Both the position numbers and the translations under genes were made by a program. From Prevotellaceae bacterium (GTDB lineage: Bacteria; Bacteroidota; Bacteroidia; Bacteroidales; UBA932): a stretch of 32,005 nucleotides of DNA. Position 1 is the first letter of the stretch, and each line of letters opens with the position of its first letter. The DNA is taken from NCBI GenBank assembly GCA_031266015.1, contig JAISBU010000050.1:1-32005 (forward strand), read 5' to 3'. A model generated the notes under the pieces. It ran no database searches. It had not been told where the DNA came from and worked only from the letters and a program-made list of their open reading frames with translations. Below, one piece after another: positions 1 through 7,749 of this stretch.

Positions 1-126
1 GCTGTCATTTACCACAGTATCGGGTGGTGTAACATGTTCTACTTCGGGCTCGAAAACTTCGACATCTTCGCGACAAGCTGCCAACAGGCAAAGCAATAGC
101 AGGCTGGCATAAGTTAAATGTTTCAT
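1..126 (-). CDS. Lipoprotein, 5' part only (possible BtuG-like cobalamin-binding partner)
   Basis: The reading frame starts at 126 on the minus strand and is open to the window edge, so only 42 residues are visible. The N-terminus is a lipoprotein signal peptide: MKHLTYASLLLLCLLAAC, with the lipobox LAAC giving a lipidated Cys at residue 18, followed by an acidic, flexible stretch. The ATG overlaps the TGA of the upstream TonB receptor (ATGA), so the two are almost certainly co-transcribed and translationally coupled. Downstream of riboswitch-controlled BtuB receptors, Bacteroidota commonly encode surface cobalamin-binding lipoproteins such as BtuG; that identity is inferred from position only, because the folded domain lies outside the window. 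Confidence 0.75.
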   Translation of the reverse strand, partial: MKHLTYASLLLLCLLAACREDVEVFEPEVEHVTPPDTVVNDS

Positions 127-2207
127 ACTTCTATTTTTAAAATGAGCTTATAGTTCCGTCCCGGCATGGGGTAGTACAGCACCACATCGCGGTGCTGGTT
201 GAGTATGTTGTTTACCTCTGCCGACACCTTAAGGTTCCATCGCGTAAAGCTGAAATCCTTGCCCAGCATTACATCGCTTGTATACCAGGGTTGCTCGTGG
301 TTCTGGCGAATGTTGGCCGAGTTGTGGTAGCGCTCGCCAACGTATATGAAGCTGTAGCTAAACTCCCACGTTTTGTAGCTGATTCCCAACGTAGTAGAGC
401 CGTTATGCCAGGGGATGTAGGCAATCTGCCGCCCCCACGTTCCCGCCCTGGGATCATTGTCTTTTGGGTTAGAAAAATCCTGCGCTTTCTGGCAGGTGTA
501 GTTGAAGTTAGTTTGCAGCATAATACCGTATGGCAGCCTCCAGCTGAGCTGCGCCGCTGCATCCACGCCTCGAATCTCCACGTAATCAACATTCATCATC
601 ATCCAGCGGTATTGCCCGTCGCCTTTGGGTACGGCAATAATTTTATCGATTACCTCGTTGTAGTAGGCATCCGCCTGCAGCATCATTTTGCTCAGCATTG
701 ACTCTTTGGATTGGCGCGTATACAGCGCGCCCACGTTATACTGCACCGTGTACTCGGGCCGCAGCGACACATTCCCTATGTTGGTATAATACAGGTCGTT
801 GAACGTGGGCAGGCGGAATATTTTCTTGTAAAAAGCCCTGATGTTGAAATCCTGCCGGGTAAAGGGCTTATAGGAGAGAAAAACAGCCGGCGTGTACTCC
901 TGCTTATCGGGCGCAGCCGATGTTTGCTTTTCGGGCAAGATGTTAGGCAAGCCCCTATAGTCGGTCTTTTCCATTACAAATGTTCCCAATAAGCTGGCCT
1001 GCGCCTTCAGCCTCCACGCTTCAAATGCGGTGGCCACGGCTACCAGCGTAGTGTAGCGTGTGGGATAAACAAAATTCGTCAAATTAGCCTCAAGTGTATT
1101 CCATTGAAAATCAGAGGCAAGCGAAACATCCCATTTTGGAAGGATAGAAAACTTATTAGCAAGCGAAGCGTAAACCTCCTGCTGGGTAAAGGTGTTATCA
1201 ATATGCATGAGCGTGGTATCGGGGTTGAGGTACCGCATGTAGTCGTTGGCGTACTTTACGTTGAGCATGAAGTTATACCAGCGTACAGGTTCGTAGTTTA
1301 GCGATGCCTGCGCAAAGAAATTCCTGTCCCACTGGCGCTGCGAATGCTTCCATACGTTGTTTACAATGGCTCCGGGAATTCCCCTTCCCGAGTCGTAAAA
1401 GTAGGCTTTGGCATTCCACTGCGTGCTGCCGGAGTAGCCGTTAAATCCACCCTCCACGCGCCACGACTCAATATCGCCGTTTTGCCTCATCGCCGTGGTA
1501 TCCCATGCCACCGTGCCGTCGGGAAACACCCTGCGGTAGCGGAACTTGTACTTGCCCGACGACTTTAAGTATTCAGCGTTGAACGATGAGGAAATGTGCG
1601 GGGCGATTTTTTGCTCCCACAAAAACGAAGGGTTAACCAGGTCAAAGGAGCCTGTACGGAAAAGTCCGCGGGCTTGAAATTTCTTATCGCCCTCAAAGCG
1701 AGGACGGCGCGTTCGCAGGTAAATAGTGCCCGCTGAGCCAAAGTCTTTAGCCGGCTGAAATATCTCGCTTTTTTGTCCGTTATAGAGCGAAACCTCCTCA
1801 ATATTATCCAACGAAAACTTGCCTAAGTCTATTTGCCCGTTTTGCGCATTGCCCAGCTGAATGCCATCGTAAAACACGCCCATGTGGTTGGTGCCCATGC
1901 TGCGTATATTCACGGTTTTTAGCCCGCCTATGCCGCCGTAATCCTTGATTTGAACGCCGGAAAAATAGCGAATGGCGTCGGCAACCGAATGGCTGTTGAG
2001 GCGTTGCAGCTCCTCACCTGCCAGCTTTTGAGAAGGAATTACCTCCTTAAACCGCTTATCGGTAACCACCACCTCCTCTATGTCAATAGACCTTGAGGGT
2101 GTATCCGTCCCCTGCTGCGCTGCCGCCGAATAAGTACTCAGTAGCAGCACAACCGTAGCGAGCATACCTCCCCTTACCCGTAAACATGTGCGCTCACAAA
2201 AATGCAT
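123..2207 (-). CDS. btuB: TonB-dependent receptor, BtuB-like (vitamin B12 uptake)
   Basis: A 694-aa outer-membrane receptor. A signal peptide (about residues 1-30, ending STYSAAAQ) is followed by a TonB-box-like segment (IEEVVVTDKR, about residues 43-52), a plug domain (about 55-170, including VNIRSMG and the FYDGIQLGNAQNG loop), and a long beta-barrel rich in alternating aromatic residues to the C-terminus. It lacks the carboxypeptidase-like N-terminal extension of the two other receptors here. The substrate is assigned from the cobalamin riboswitch immediately upstream; the protein alone would only say TonB receptor for a small ligand. Met15 is an alternative start, but the upstream Met gives a normal charged n-region. 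The stop overlaps the start of the next lipoprotein gene by 4 nt, indicating an operon. Confidence 0.88.
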   Translation of the reverse strand: MHFCERTCLRVRGGMLATVVLLLSTYSAAAQQGTDTPSRSIDIEEVVVTDKRFKEVIPSQKLAGEELQRLNSHSVADAIRYFSGVQIKDYGGIGGLKTVNIRSMGTNHMGVFYDGIQLGNAQNGQIDLGKFSLDNIEEVSLYNGQKSEIFQPAKDFGSAGTIYLRTRRPRFEGDKKFQARGLFRTGSFDLVNPSFLWEQKIAPHISSSFNAEYLKSSGKYKFRYRRVFPDGTVAWDTTAMRQNGDIESWRVEGGFNGYSGSTQWNAKAYFYDSGRGIPGAIVNNVWKHSQRQWDRNFFAQASLNYEPVRWYNFMLNVKYANDYMRYLNPDTTLMHIDNTFTQQEVYASLANKFSILPKWDVSLASDFQWNTLEANLTNFVYPTRYTTLVAVATAFEAWRLKAQASLLGTFVMEKTDYRGLPNILPEKQTSAAPDKQEYTPAVFLSYKPFTRQDFNIRAFYKKIFRLPTFNDLYYTNIGNVSLRPEYTVQYNVGALYTRQSKESMLSKMMLQADAYYNEVIDKIIAVPKGDGQYRWMMMNVDYVEIRGVDAAAQLSWRLPYGIMLQTNFNYTCQKAQDFSNPKDNDPRAGTWGRQIAYIPWHNGSTTLGISYKTWEFSYSFIYVGERYHNSANIRQNHEQPWYTSDVMLGKDFSFTRWNLKVSAEVNNILNQHRDVVLYYPMPGRNYKLILKIEV

Positions 2208-2324
2208 AAAACTACTTGATGATTACCAAATAGCTCTCTGTGGACAAAGTGAAATCAAATGAAAATTACGCCGATTTGCATCTGGTTTCAAAGCCTCATT
2301 CCCCGAAAGCTTTAAACTAACTTG

Positions 2325-2500
2325 CACTGGCAGGTCTCCTGACTTATCCCCGTTTTTGGCAGCCTTCCCATTACGCTAAGCGTAACAGTGGCGAAAGGAT
2401 GTGCCCAAACGTTGCATAGGACTTACAGTAGCGGGTCTGTTCAGGATTTTCACCTGATTCCCTATTATTTCGCACGCCGAACGGCGGACGAAAACCAAAT
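2325..2500 (-). promoter_or_regulatory. Cobalamin riboswitch (AdoCbl/B12 box)
   Basis: Read on the minus strand, the leader contains the conserved blocks of a cobalamin riboswitch in order: AATAGGGAA near 2465, GGTGAAAATCC, GAACAGACCCGCTACTGT, GCCACTG, GGGAAGGC, and the B12 box AGTCAGGAGACCTGCC ending near 2331. It lies about 115 nt before the BtuB start. By family knowledge, B12 binding represses the downstream gene. No clear terminator follows it, so translational control seems more likely; that last point is inference. Confidence 0.95.
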
Positions 2501-2506
2501 GCGCAG

Positions 2507-2514
2507 CAAAGGTA
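2507..2514 (-). promoter_or_regulatory. -7 promoter element for the riboswitch-btuB transcript
   Basis: On the minus strand the sequence reads TACCTTTG followed by C, matching the Bacteroidota -7 consensus TAnnTTTG. It ends just before the riboswitch, so transcription from it would begin at about 2500 and include the whole aptamer. No good TTTG -33 box is seen at the usual distance. Confidence 0.6.
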
Positions 2515-2611
2515 TAGCTTTTTTACTTGACTTACTTGACCTAAAAGATTTTTAACATTCCGAATGTTTATACCTTGTATTTCAGGTAATTATGCGCAAC
2601 AAACGCCTGTC

Positions 2612-2650
2612 ATTTACCATTTACCGGTGCGTATGCGTTGTCGTGCTGAG
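2612..2650 (+). repeat. Dispersed intergenic repeat, copy A
   Basis: These 39 bases match the reverse complement of 20861-20899 at 36 of 39 positions, with weaker similarity for another 20 bases. The core is GTGCGTATGCGTTGTCRTGC. Both copies sit in noncoding DNA close to an intrinsic terminator. The 590-base gap between btuB and the next gene otherwise holds the riboswitch, this repeat and the terminator at 2744-2788. Confidence 0.65.
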
Positions 2651-2743
2651 CAAGGCAAAGGGGTGCGGTGGAGGAGTAGATTCCTACGCTACGCTTCGGT
2701 CGGAATGACGGGGCGGCGGTAAGGAAAAAGGGGAGGGTTGGGT

Positions 2744-2788
2744 AAAAAGAAGGAGAGCCGCCCAACATGGGCAGCTCTCCTTCTTTTT
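2744..2788 (-). terminator. Intrinsic terminator after the 650-aa lipoprotein gene
   Basis: A 20-bp stem with one mismatch and a 5-nt loop (AACAT), flanked by five A and five T. It lies 10 bases past the stop of the lipoprotein gene. The symmetric A/T flanks mean it could work on either strand, but only the minus strand has a gene entering it. Confidence 0.9.
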
Positions 2789-2798
2789 CTTCATTCTG

Positions 2799-4751
2799 CT
2801 AAATACAGTTGGCGATACACTCTTTACCCTCATACTCAAAGGTTGGCGGAGTACCGGCCGAGCCGGGCGTAAGCGCCTTGTACCTAAGCGTATAGGTGGT
2901 TGAGGTGTTGGTAATACCGTCGGGGTAGTATACCACAACGCTAATGTTGTAGTACTGCTGTATCCCCTGTACGCTTACCTGAGATTCCGGATACTTCAGC
3001 TCAAGGTATTTCATCATGCCCTTTTCCGTTAGCCGCTTCCAAAGCAACTCTATCTTTTCTCCATTGGTGGAAAGGCTATGCAACTCCGTATCGTTCTCTT
3101 TGCTGCTTGGCACCTCACGTGAAGAGGTGACGCTGCCGCTCAAGCGGAAATTAACGTTATCATAGAAGGCAGCAAAACCGTAGTACCACTCCTCGTTAGT
3201 GTAAGGAGTGCCTGACGTGCCAATACGGTTGTAAATACCCAAGTCCGGGTGGCCTAACACGTAGGTGCACATCAGCTGGTAGTCGGCCTTTAGCATGGTG
3301 TGATTAACGGTGGGGTCAAAAACCCAGCCTTCGCCATTGTGAACAAACTGCTCTGTTCTGAGGGCTGCCTTAAATGTAGACTGCCACCGGCCTTCGGCAA
3401 ATACGTACTCATCGGCAGCGTAAGTTGTAGCCCCGCTTTTGTACACTACTGTCTTCTTTGTGCCTTGCAGGGCGTAGGGGAACTTTTGCTGCAGGTAGCT
3501 CGGCAGGTACACCGGAGCGTTTGCTGCGCTTATGGTCGTAAGGCCCATAGCCGTATAGTCGGCAGGGTTCAAAATTACCGCATCAGGATAGGCTGCCCAG
3601 GCTGTTCCGCTGTAGGTGTAAATTGCGTTTTCTTCGCGAACATTACTTACCAGAATGTTGTCTATTTGGTAAGTGGTAGTATGGGTATTGCCCGTACCTG
3701 TTTCGCCGTTGTACTTGAAGGCTATGTAGATTTTCTTACCTGCATAGTCGGCATCCAAATTCAGAGCTCCGGCTGTAACCATATCGCCATAAGTAGAAAC
3801 AGGCACCTCAGGAATGTTAAAGTTTTTTGTAACAGTATCCCAAGTAACACCGGCAGGATTGGTCAAAGCAGTTGCATCTTCCGTAATCAGCACTTCTAAA
3901 CCGTTATAGTTCCAGTAGCCAACAACAAGATCAAAGGAAAATAAATTGTTCGTAGTTTGGGTTAAATCTACCAGCGGGCTAACTATGTACGCCTCTGTTA
4001 CCTCATTTTCTCCCCCATTGGCCGAAAACTCCGCATAATTGCTTCCATTACGTGTGCGTACTCTCCAGTATTTGGTTCCTCCGCCTTGGGTAATTACCTG
4101 TGTCCATCCATTGCCCTCCCATTTTGTGTAGGGAGAAGCCGTAGCAGGAGCAAAACTCGTGAAATCTTCCGAAAGGCAGGTTGGGTCTGCGCTTGGCTCT
4201 TCGTCTGCATACTTGTACGTTGCTAAGGTTACATCTCCCTTCTGTGCGTTAGGAAACCTTGTTTTTAAAACTACAGGAAGCTTGGTTGCAGGAGACATCA
4301 CAGGAGAAAGACAGCGGATTGTAGTGCCTGCTCCCCGCACTGTTTCGTAGTCGGCTGCCGTAAGCGTGTGAGTGGGCGCTCCTGCCAGGGTTGCCAGGTA
4401 GTCTTCTGCGTAGGCGTAGGATACCTGGGCAGTTGAGTTTTTGTTCAGCGCGGGAAAGGCCTTTGCCAGCACCGCCGGCACGTACTTGTCGGCCGTAGCA
4501 AAGCTGTTCAGCGCACCGGTAGTCTTTACGGCAACGGCCAGTATGCTATCTGCCTTGCTGGTGAAATCTTTCAGCGCCGCCGTGCTAATAGCGGTATAGT
4601 CTGCCTCCTGCAGCGTGTAGTCTACTCCTTTATTCAGGGGTACAACAACCGTATTGTCCAGCTCGCCGTAAACATCGTCGAGCATTTCGTTGCAGGCAGA
4701 GAAGGCCACTGCCGCCGCAACCATCAGTAGGTATGATAATTTTTTATACAT
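2799..4751 (-). CDS. Repetitive surface lipoprotein with a choice-of-anchor J / DUF5017-like domain
   Basis: A 650-aa lipoprotein with signal peptide and lipobox FSAC (Cys20). A jelly-roll-like domain spans about residues 190-370: it begins SEDFTSF, contains YWRVRTRNGSNYAEF and YIVSPLVDL, and ends YQIDNILVSN, which is the choice-of-anchor J / DUF5017 pattern. Around it runs a degenerate repeat: an ADY motif followed by a block like LPVVLKTRFPNAQKG ending in YKY. Full copies lie at about 50-118, 133-181 and 397-450, and a fourth ADY is at 489. It follows the TonB receptor gene by 35 nt on the same strand, so it is probably the surface partner of that receptor, in the manner of other receptor-lipoprotein pairs. 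The ligand is unknown. A strong terminator closes the operon. Confidence 0.85.
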   Translation of the reverse strand: MYKKLSYLLMVAAAVAFSACNEMLDDVYGELDNTVVVPLNKGVDYTLQEADYTAISTAALKDFTSKADSILAVAVKTTGALNSFATADKYVPAVLAKAFPALNKNSTAQVSYAYAEDYLATLAGAPTHTLTAADYETVRGAGTTIRCLSPVMSPATKLPVVLKTRFPNAQKGDVTLATYKYADEEPSADPTCLSEDFTSFAPATASPYTKWEGNGWTQVITQGGGTKYWRVRTRNGSNYAEFSANGGENEVTEAYIVSPLVDLTQTTNNLFSFDLVVGYWNYNGLEVLITEDATALTNPAGVTWDTVTKNFNIPEVPVSTYGDMVTAGALNLDADYAGKKIYIAFKYNGETGTGNTHTTTYQIDNILVSNVREENAIYTYSGTAWAAYPDAVILNPADYTAMGLTTISAANAPVYLPSYLQQKFPYALQGTKKTVVYKSGATTYAADEYVFAEGRWQSTFKAALRTEQFVHNGEGWVFDPTVNHTMLKADYQLMCTYVLGHPDLGIYNRIGTSGTPYTNEEWYYGFAAFYDNVNFRLSGSVTSSREVPSSKENDTELHSLSTNGEKIELLWKRLTEKGMMKYLELKYPESQVSVQGIQQYYNISVVVYYPDGITNTSTTYTLRYKALTPGSAGTPPTFEYEGKECIANCI

Positions 4752-4786
4752 AATACTTCGTTTTTTCGTTTACTATAAGTGTGCCA

Positions 4787-7345
4787 TTAAAAGTTGATCC
4801 TCAAGCCGGTAGTCCAGGTTCTTCCGAAGCCGTAGTACACCAGCGCGGTTTCTGCGTTGTGGAGCGTGCCGTCCTTTGCATCGGTAATGTACTCGGCATC
4901 GAGCAGGTTGTTGGCGCTACCGTACAGCGTGGCGCTCACGCCTCCTATCTTGAATTTATAGCTGGCTGAGAGGTCAACTGTGTAGTAATCAGGCATTTGC
5001 CATGCATCTACCTTGTCCTGTAGCTGCGTTCTGTTGGTAGGTTCAAAGTTGGCAAAGTTTTTGCCGAACCAGTTGAAGTCTGCGCTAAACTTGATGTTTT
5101 TAACCGGTGTCCAGTTTGCTGCCAGCGCTCCGGTAATTTGCGCTGAGTTGCCTACGTGTACGTTAGCAATAAAGGCATCGAAGCGATCCAGCAGGACTTG
5201 GTTTTCATCGTACGCGGTAAAATTCACATCGTCTTTCCAGATCCAGTCGCCTATCGACAGCATGCCCTTTACGTTGAAGTTGCTTACCGGACGGTAGGTG
5301 GCCTCCAGCTCAAGCCCCATATGGCGTGCATTAATTCCCAGTATGTTGTAGGTGGTTCCGTTTGTGGTACGCGTCAGCCCCTTATCCAGCCACACGGTGT
5401 AGTAGCCGGTAAGCGTAACGTTCAGGTGGTTGTCCTCAAAGCCGTAGCCCAGCTCGCCGGTATACACCTTTTCGCTCTTGGCGTCGGGGTTGGTTTCTAT
5501 GGTATAGTTTACAAACGCGCTGTTGAAGAAGGGGGCGCGGGTAAAGTATCCTCCGTTGGCAAATACGTTGTGGTTGTCCAGGAACTTGTAGTTGGCGCCG
5601 CCCTTAACGCTAAAGGGGAGGAAGGTTACCCACTCCGATTTTTGCTTGCCGTCAACGGGCTTTTCGCCCCAGTTGTACCAGCGGTAAAAGTTACCCGATA
5701 CAGAGCCTGACAGGAAGGCCGAAAAAGCGTCCTTAACGTACTCGCCCTGGGCAAACAGGCCTGTCCAAAGCACCTCGCCCATTTCATCGTAGCCAATAAC
5801 ATCACCCTCGTGCAGGGGCGTGTTGGCGGGGCGCCCGTAGATGTTGTTTTCAATGTAGTACTCGCCACCCAGCAGGTCGGTAATTTCGTTGCGGTGGTAT
5901 CCCCTGTAGTAGCGGCCATCGAAACCTGCGGTAAACTTAATCTCGCTGGTAAGCTGGTTGTTGTACGAGCTCAAAATACCGTACCAGTCGTGCGAATTTA
6001 CTGCGTTGGCAAACACCACCCTGGAGCCGTTTACCGACTCCCCGTTTAGCCTATACACCTCATCGTAGTCCAACAGGCCATCGGCGGTTAGCTTGGTGTC
6101 ATCGTAAGGCTTTCCGGTGTTGTTATTAATGCTCAGCCAGTTGCTCTGACCAATTGCCCGGCGACCGCCACCCTTAGCGATGGAGGCGTACACAGAGGTA
6201 GAAAGCGCCGATTTTTCATTAATATTCCAGTAGTGCGCCAGCGAAATTTGCGGCTTGTGGTACTCATTATGGGCGTAACTGCCTCCCACCACCTTGTCGT
6301 TGACGTAGCCGTATGACCGGTTCATTCTTGCGCCGTCCTTGCTGTCGCGGAAATCCTGTATGGTGTACATGGTGCCGCGCTGGTTGTGCCACTGCGGCGC
6401 ACCAAAGGCTGTAAACGACAGGCGATGCTTAGCATTAATTACCTTTGTAATGTTGACAAAGTAGTTCCACGCCTCATAGTCTGTACCCAAAACGTAACCA
6501 TCGGCCACCGCATGACCTCCGGCCAGCGTAGCTGCCCAGCCGTTGTCCATCAGTCCGGTAGAAACATTCATGTTGAGTTTTTGCAGGCCATCGTTACCCA
6601 TGCCGTAGTAAACGCTGCCTCCTGCTTCGGCATCCGAGCTTTTGGTAATGATGTTGATGGTTCCACCCACCGATGAAAGGCCCAGCTTTGAGGCTCCCAG
6701 GCCGCGCTGCACCTGCATAAAGGTGGTAACGTCCGAGAGACCGGCCCAGTTAGACCAGTACACCCTGCCGCCTTCCATATCGTTTATGGGCACTCCGTTA
6801 ATAAGCACCCCTACGTTTTCGGAGTTGAATCCGCGCAGGTTGACACGAGAGTCGCCGTAACCGCCGCCCTGCTTGGTAGCATATATGGAGGGAGTCGACT
6901 TCAAAATTTCGGGAAACTCCTGGTTGCCCAGCTTCATCTCTATTTGCTCAAGGGGAATGTTGGAAACGGCTACAGGCGTTGCCCTGTCTCTAACTACAAT
7001 ACCGGCAGTAATCACCACCTCATCAAGGCCAAAGGCGTCCGGCTCCATCTCAATAACGCCCACGTCTCCAACAACCGTTACGGGCACTATCTTTTCCTTG
7101 TAGCCCAGAAAAGACACCGTAAGCTCCTGGCTACCGGCAGGAACTTTCAGCTGAAAGGCTCCACTTTGGTCGGCAATGGCCATACGGTTTGCCTTAGTGG
7201 CAACAACCATGGCGCCGGTTAACGCTTCTTTTGTTTTAGCGTCAACAACAGTACCCTTGATCATATCCTGCGCCACTGCTGCAGTACACAGCGCCAACGT
7301 CATAATGGTTAGCGCCGCTAATCGTTTCATTGTTTTTAGTCGCAT
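4787..7345 (-). CDS. TonB-dependent receptor with carboxypeptidase-like regulatory domain
   Basis: An 852-aa outer-membrane receptor. A signal peptide (to about residue 25, TAAVAQD) precedes a carboxypeptidase-regulatory-like beta-sandwich (about 27-100, starting IKGTVVDAKTKEALTGAMV). Next come a TonB-box-like segment (LDEVVITAG), a plug domain with VNLRGFNSENVGVLINGVPINDMEGG and a barrel ending in Phe (TGLRINF). It resembles the general iron-complex-type receptors of Bacteroidota; no SusD homologue follows, so it is not a classic SusC. The gene may start at Met6 (7330). Its substrate is unknown. The leader carries a promoter, a short ORF and a terminator hairpin, described separately, which suggest attenuation control. 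Confidence 0.93.
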   Translation of the reverse strand: MRLKTMKRLAALTIMTLALCTAAVAQDMIKGTVVDAKTKEALTGAMVVATKANRMAIADQSGAFQLKVPAGSQELTVSFLGYKEKIVPVTVVGDVGVIEMEPDAFGLDEVVITAGIVVRDRATPVAVSNIPLEQIEMKLGNQEFPEILKSTPSIYATKQGGGYGDSRVNLRGFNSENVGVLINGVPINDMEGGRVYWSNWAGLSDVTTFMQVQRGLGASKLGLSSVGGTINIITKSSDAEAGGSVYYGMGNDGLQKLNMNVSTGLMDNGWAATLAGGHAVADGYVLGTDYEAWNYFVNITKVINAKHRLSFTAFGAPQWHNQRGTMYTIQDFRDSKDGARMNRSYGYVNDKVVGGSYAHNEYHKPQISLAHYWNINEKSALSTSVYASIAKGGGRRAIGQSNWLSINNNTGKPYDDTKLTADGLLDYDEVYRLNGESVNGSRVVFANAVNSHDWYGILSSYNNQLTSEIKFTAGFDGRYYRGYHRNEITDLLGGEYYIENNIYGRPANTPLHEGDVIGYDEMGEVLWTGLFAQGEYVKDAFSAFLSGSVSGNFYRWYNWGEKPVDGKQKSEWVTFLPFSVKGGANYKFLDNHNVFANGGYFTRAPFFNSAFVNYTIETNPDAKSEKVYTGELGYGFEDNHLNVTLTGYYTVWLDKGLTRTTNGTTYNILGINARHMGLELEATYRPVSNFNVKGMLSIGDWIWKDDVNFTAYDENQVLLDRFDAFIANVHVGNSAQITGALAANWTPVKNIKFSADFNWFGKNFANFEPTNRTQLQDKVDAWQMPDYYTVDLSASYKFKIGGVSATLYGSANNLLDAEYITDAKDGTLHNAETALVYYGFGRTWTTGLRINF

Positions 7346-7357
7346 AATAATTAGGAT

Positions 7358-7480
7358 TTAAGTTAATTTTTTGCACAAAAAAATCCGCACGCACCTCACT
7401 ATAGGCACATGCAGATTAGTTGTGTACATGTTTGATGTACAGTATATTACGTTACTCGTGTGTGTGTGTGCAATTTTCAT
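7358..7480 (-). CDS. Possible 40-aa leader ORF overlapping a CA tract and terminator
   Basis: An ATG at 7480 on the minus strand opens a 41-codon frame beginning MKIAHTHTSNV and ending 12 nt before the receptor start. It reads through the (CA)6 tract at 7458-7470 and across the terminator hairpin at 7377-7416. Loss of one CA unit would bring a TAA into frame after eight codons, before the hairpin. No ribosome-binding site is visible, although Bacteroidota often lack one. Whether it is translated is unknown. Confidence 0.25.
   Translation of the reverse strand: MKIAHTHTSNVIYCTSNMYTTNLHVPIVRCVRIFLCKKLT
7377..7416 (-). terminator. Terminator hairpin inside the receptor leader (candidate attenuator)
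   Basis: On the minus strand, ATCTGCATGTGCC (7416-7404) pairs along all 13 positions with GGTGCGTGCGGAT (7395-7383), using four G-U pairs and an 8-nt loop. A run of T follows. Four of the pairs exist only in the minus-strand RNA, because the plus strand would have A-C mismatches there. The next gene upstream is on the opposite strand, so the only transcript this can stop is the receptor's own leader. Confidence 0.7.
7423..7441. repeat. 7-5-7 inverted repeat in the receptor leader
   Basis: TGTACAT and ATGTACA form a perfect 7-bp inverted repeat around GTTTG. In RNA it would be a hairpin just upstream of the terminator. Its 3' arm can also pair imperfectly with the 5' arm of the terminator, as an antiterminator would. 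As DNA it could equally be an operator. Confidence 0.5.
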
Positions 7481-7652
7481 GCCAACATCAGCTATTGAGG
7501 TTCACAAATTCAAGCGCAAAGAAGCAAAACTGCCGTTACACTGTCGCAACAGATAAATTAAATTTTTATTACAAGGCCGCTATATAGCATCAACTTACAT
7601 TTAAGCGGTATGTCTATTGAAATTTTTAACGATTTACCAAAGTCTGCAATGG

Positions 7653-7683
7653 CAAAGTTATTAATTTTTTAGATAAAGGCAAC
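7653..7683 (-). promoter_or_regulatory. Promoter for the 852-aa TonB receptor operon
   Basis: On the minus strand: GTTG (7683-7680), a 19-nt spacer, then TAACTTTG (7660-7653), close to the Bacteroidota consensus. It predicts a transcript start near 7646 and a leader of about 300 nt. The 404-base gap 7346-7749 holds this leader and the divergent nuclease promoter. Confidence 0.6.
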
Positions 7684-7711
7684 AGAATGTAAAAAAAATG
7701 TACAAATTACT

Positions 7712-7719
7712 TATATTTG
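7712..7719 (+). promoter_or_regulatory. -7 promoter element for the S1/P1 nuclease gene
   Basis: TATATTTG followed by C matches TAnnTTTG. It overlaps the in-frame TTG at 7717, so that TTG cannot be the start, and transcription would begin about 25 nt before the ATG at 7750. No -33 TTTG is evident. Confidence 0.6.
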
Positions 7720-7749
7720 CAGATAATATTATTTAATCCATTTAGACAA

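Noticed and set aside
192..701. Plus-strand open frame of 169 codons inside the BtuB-like gene
   Set aside because: It is antisense to a well-supported receptor gene and shows no domain; similar frames opposite the other receptors were rejected for the same reason.
7371..7556. Plus-strand 61-codon frame in the receptor leader
   Set aside because: It starts at a TTG, has no promoter or family match, and is antisense to the leader with its terminator and promoter.
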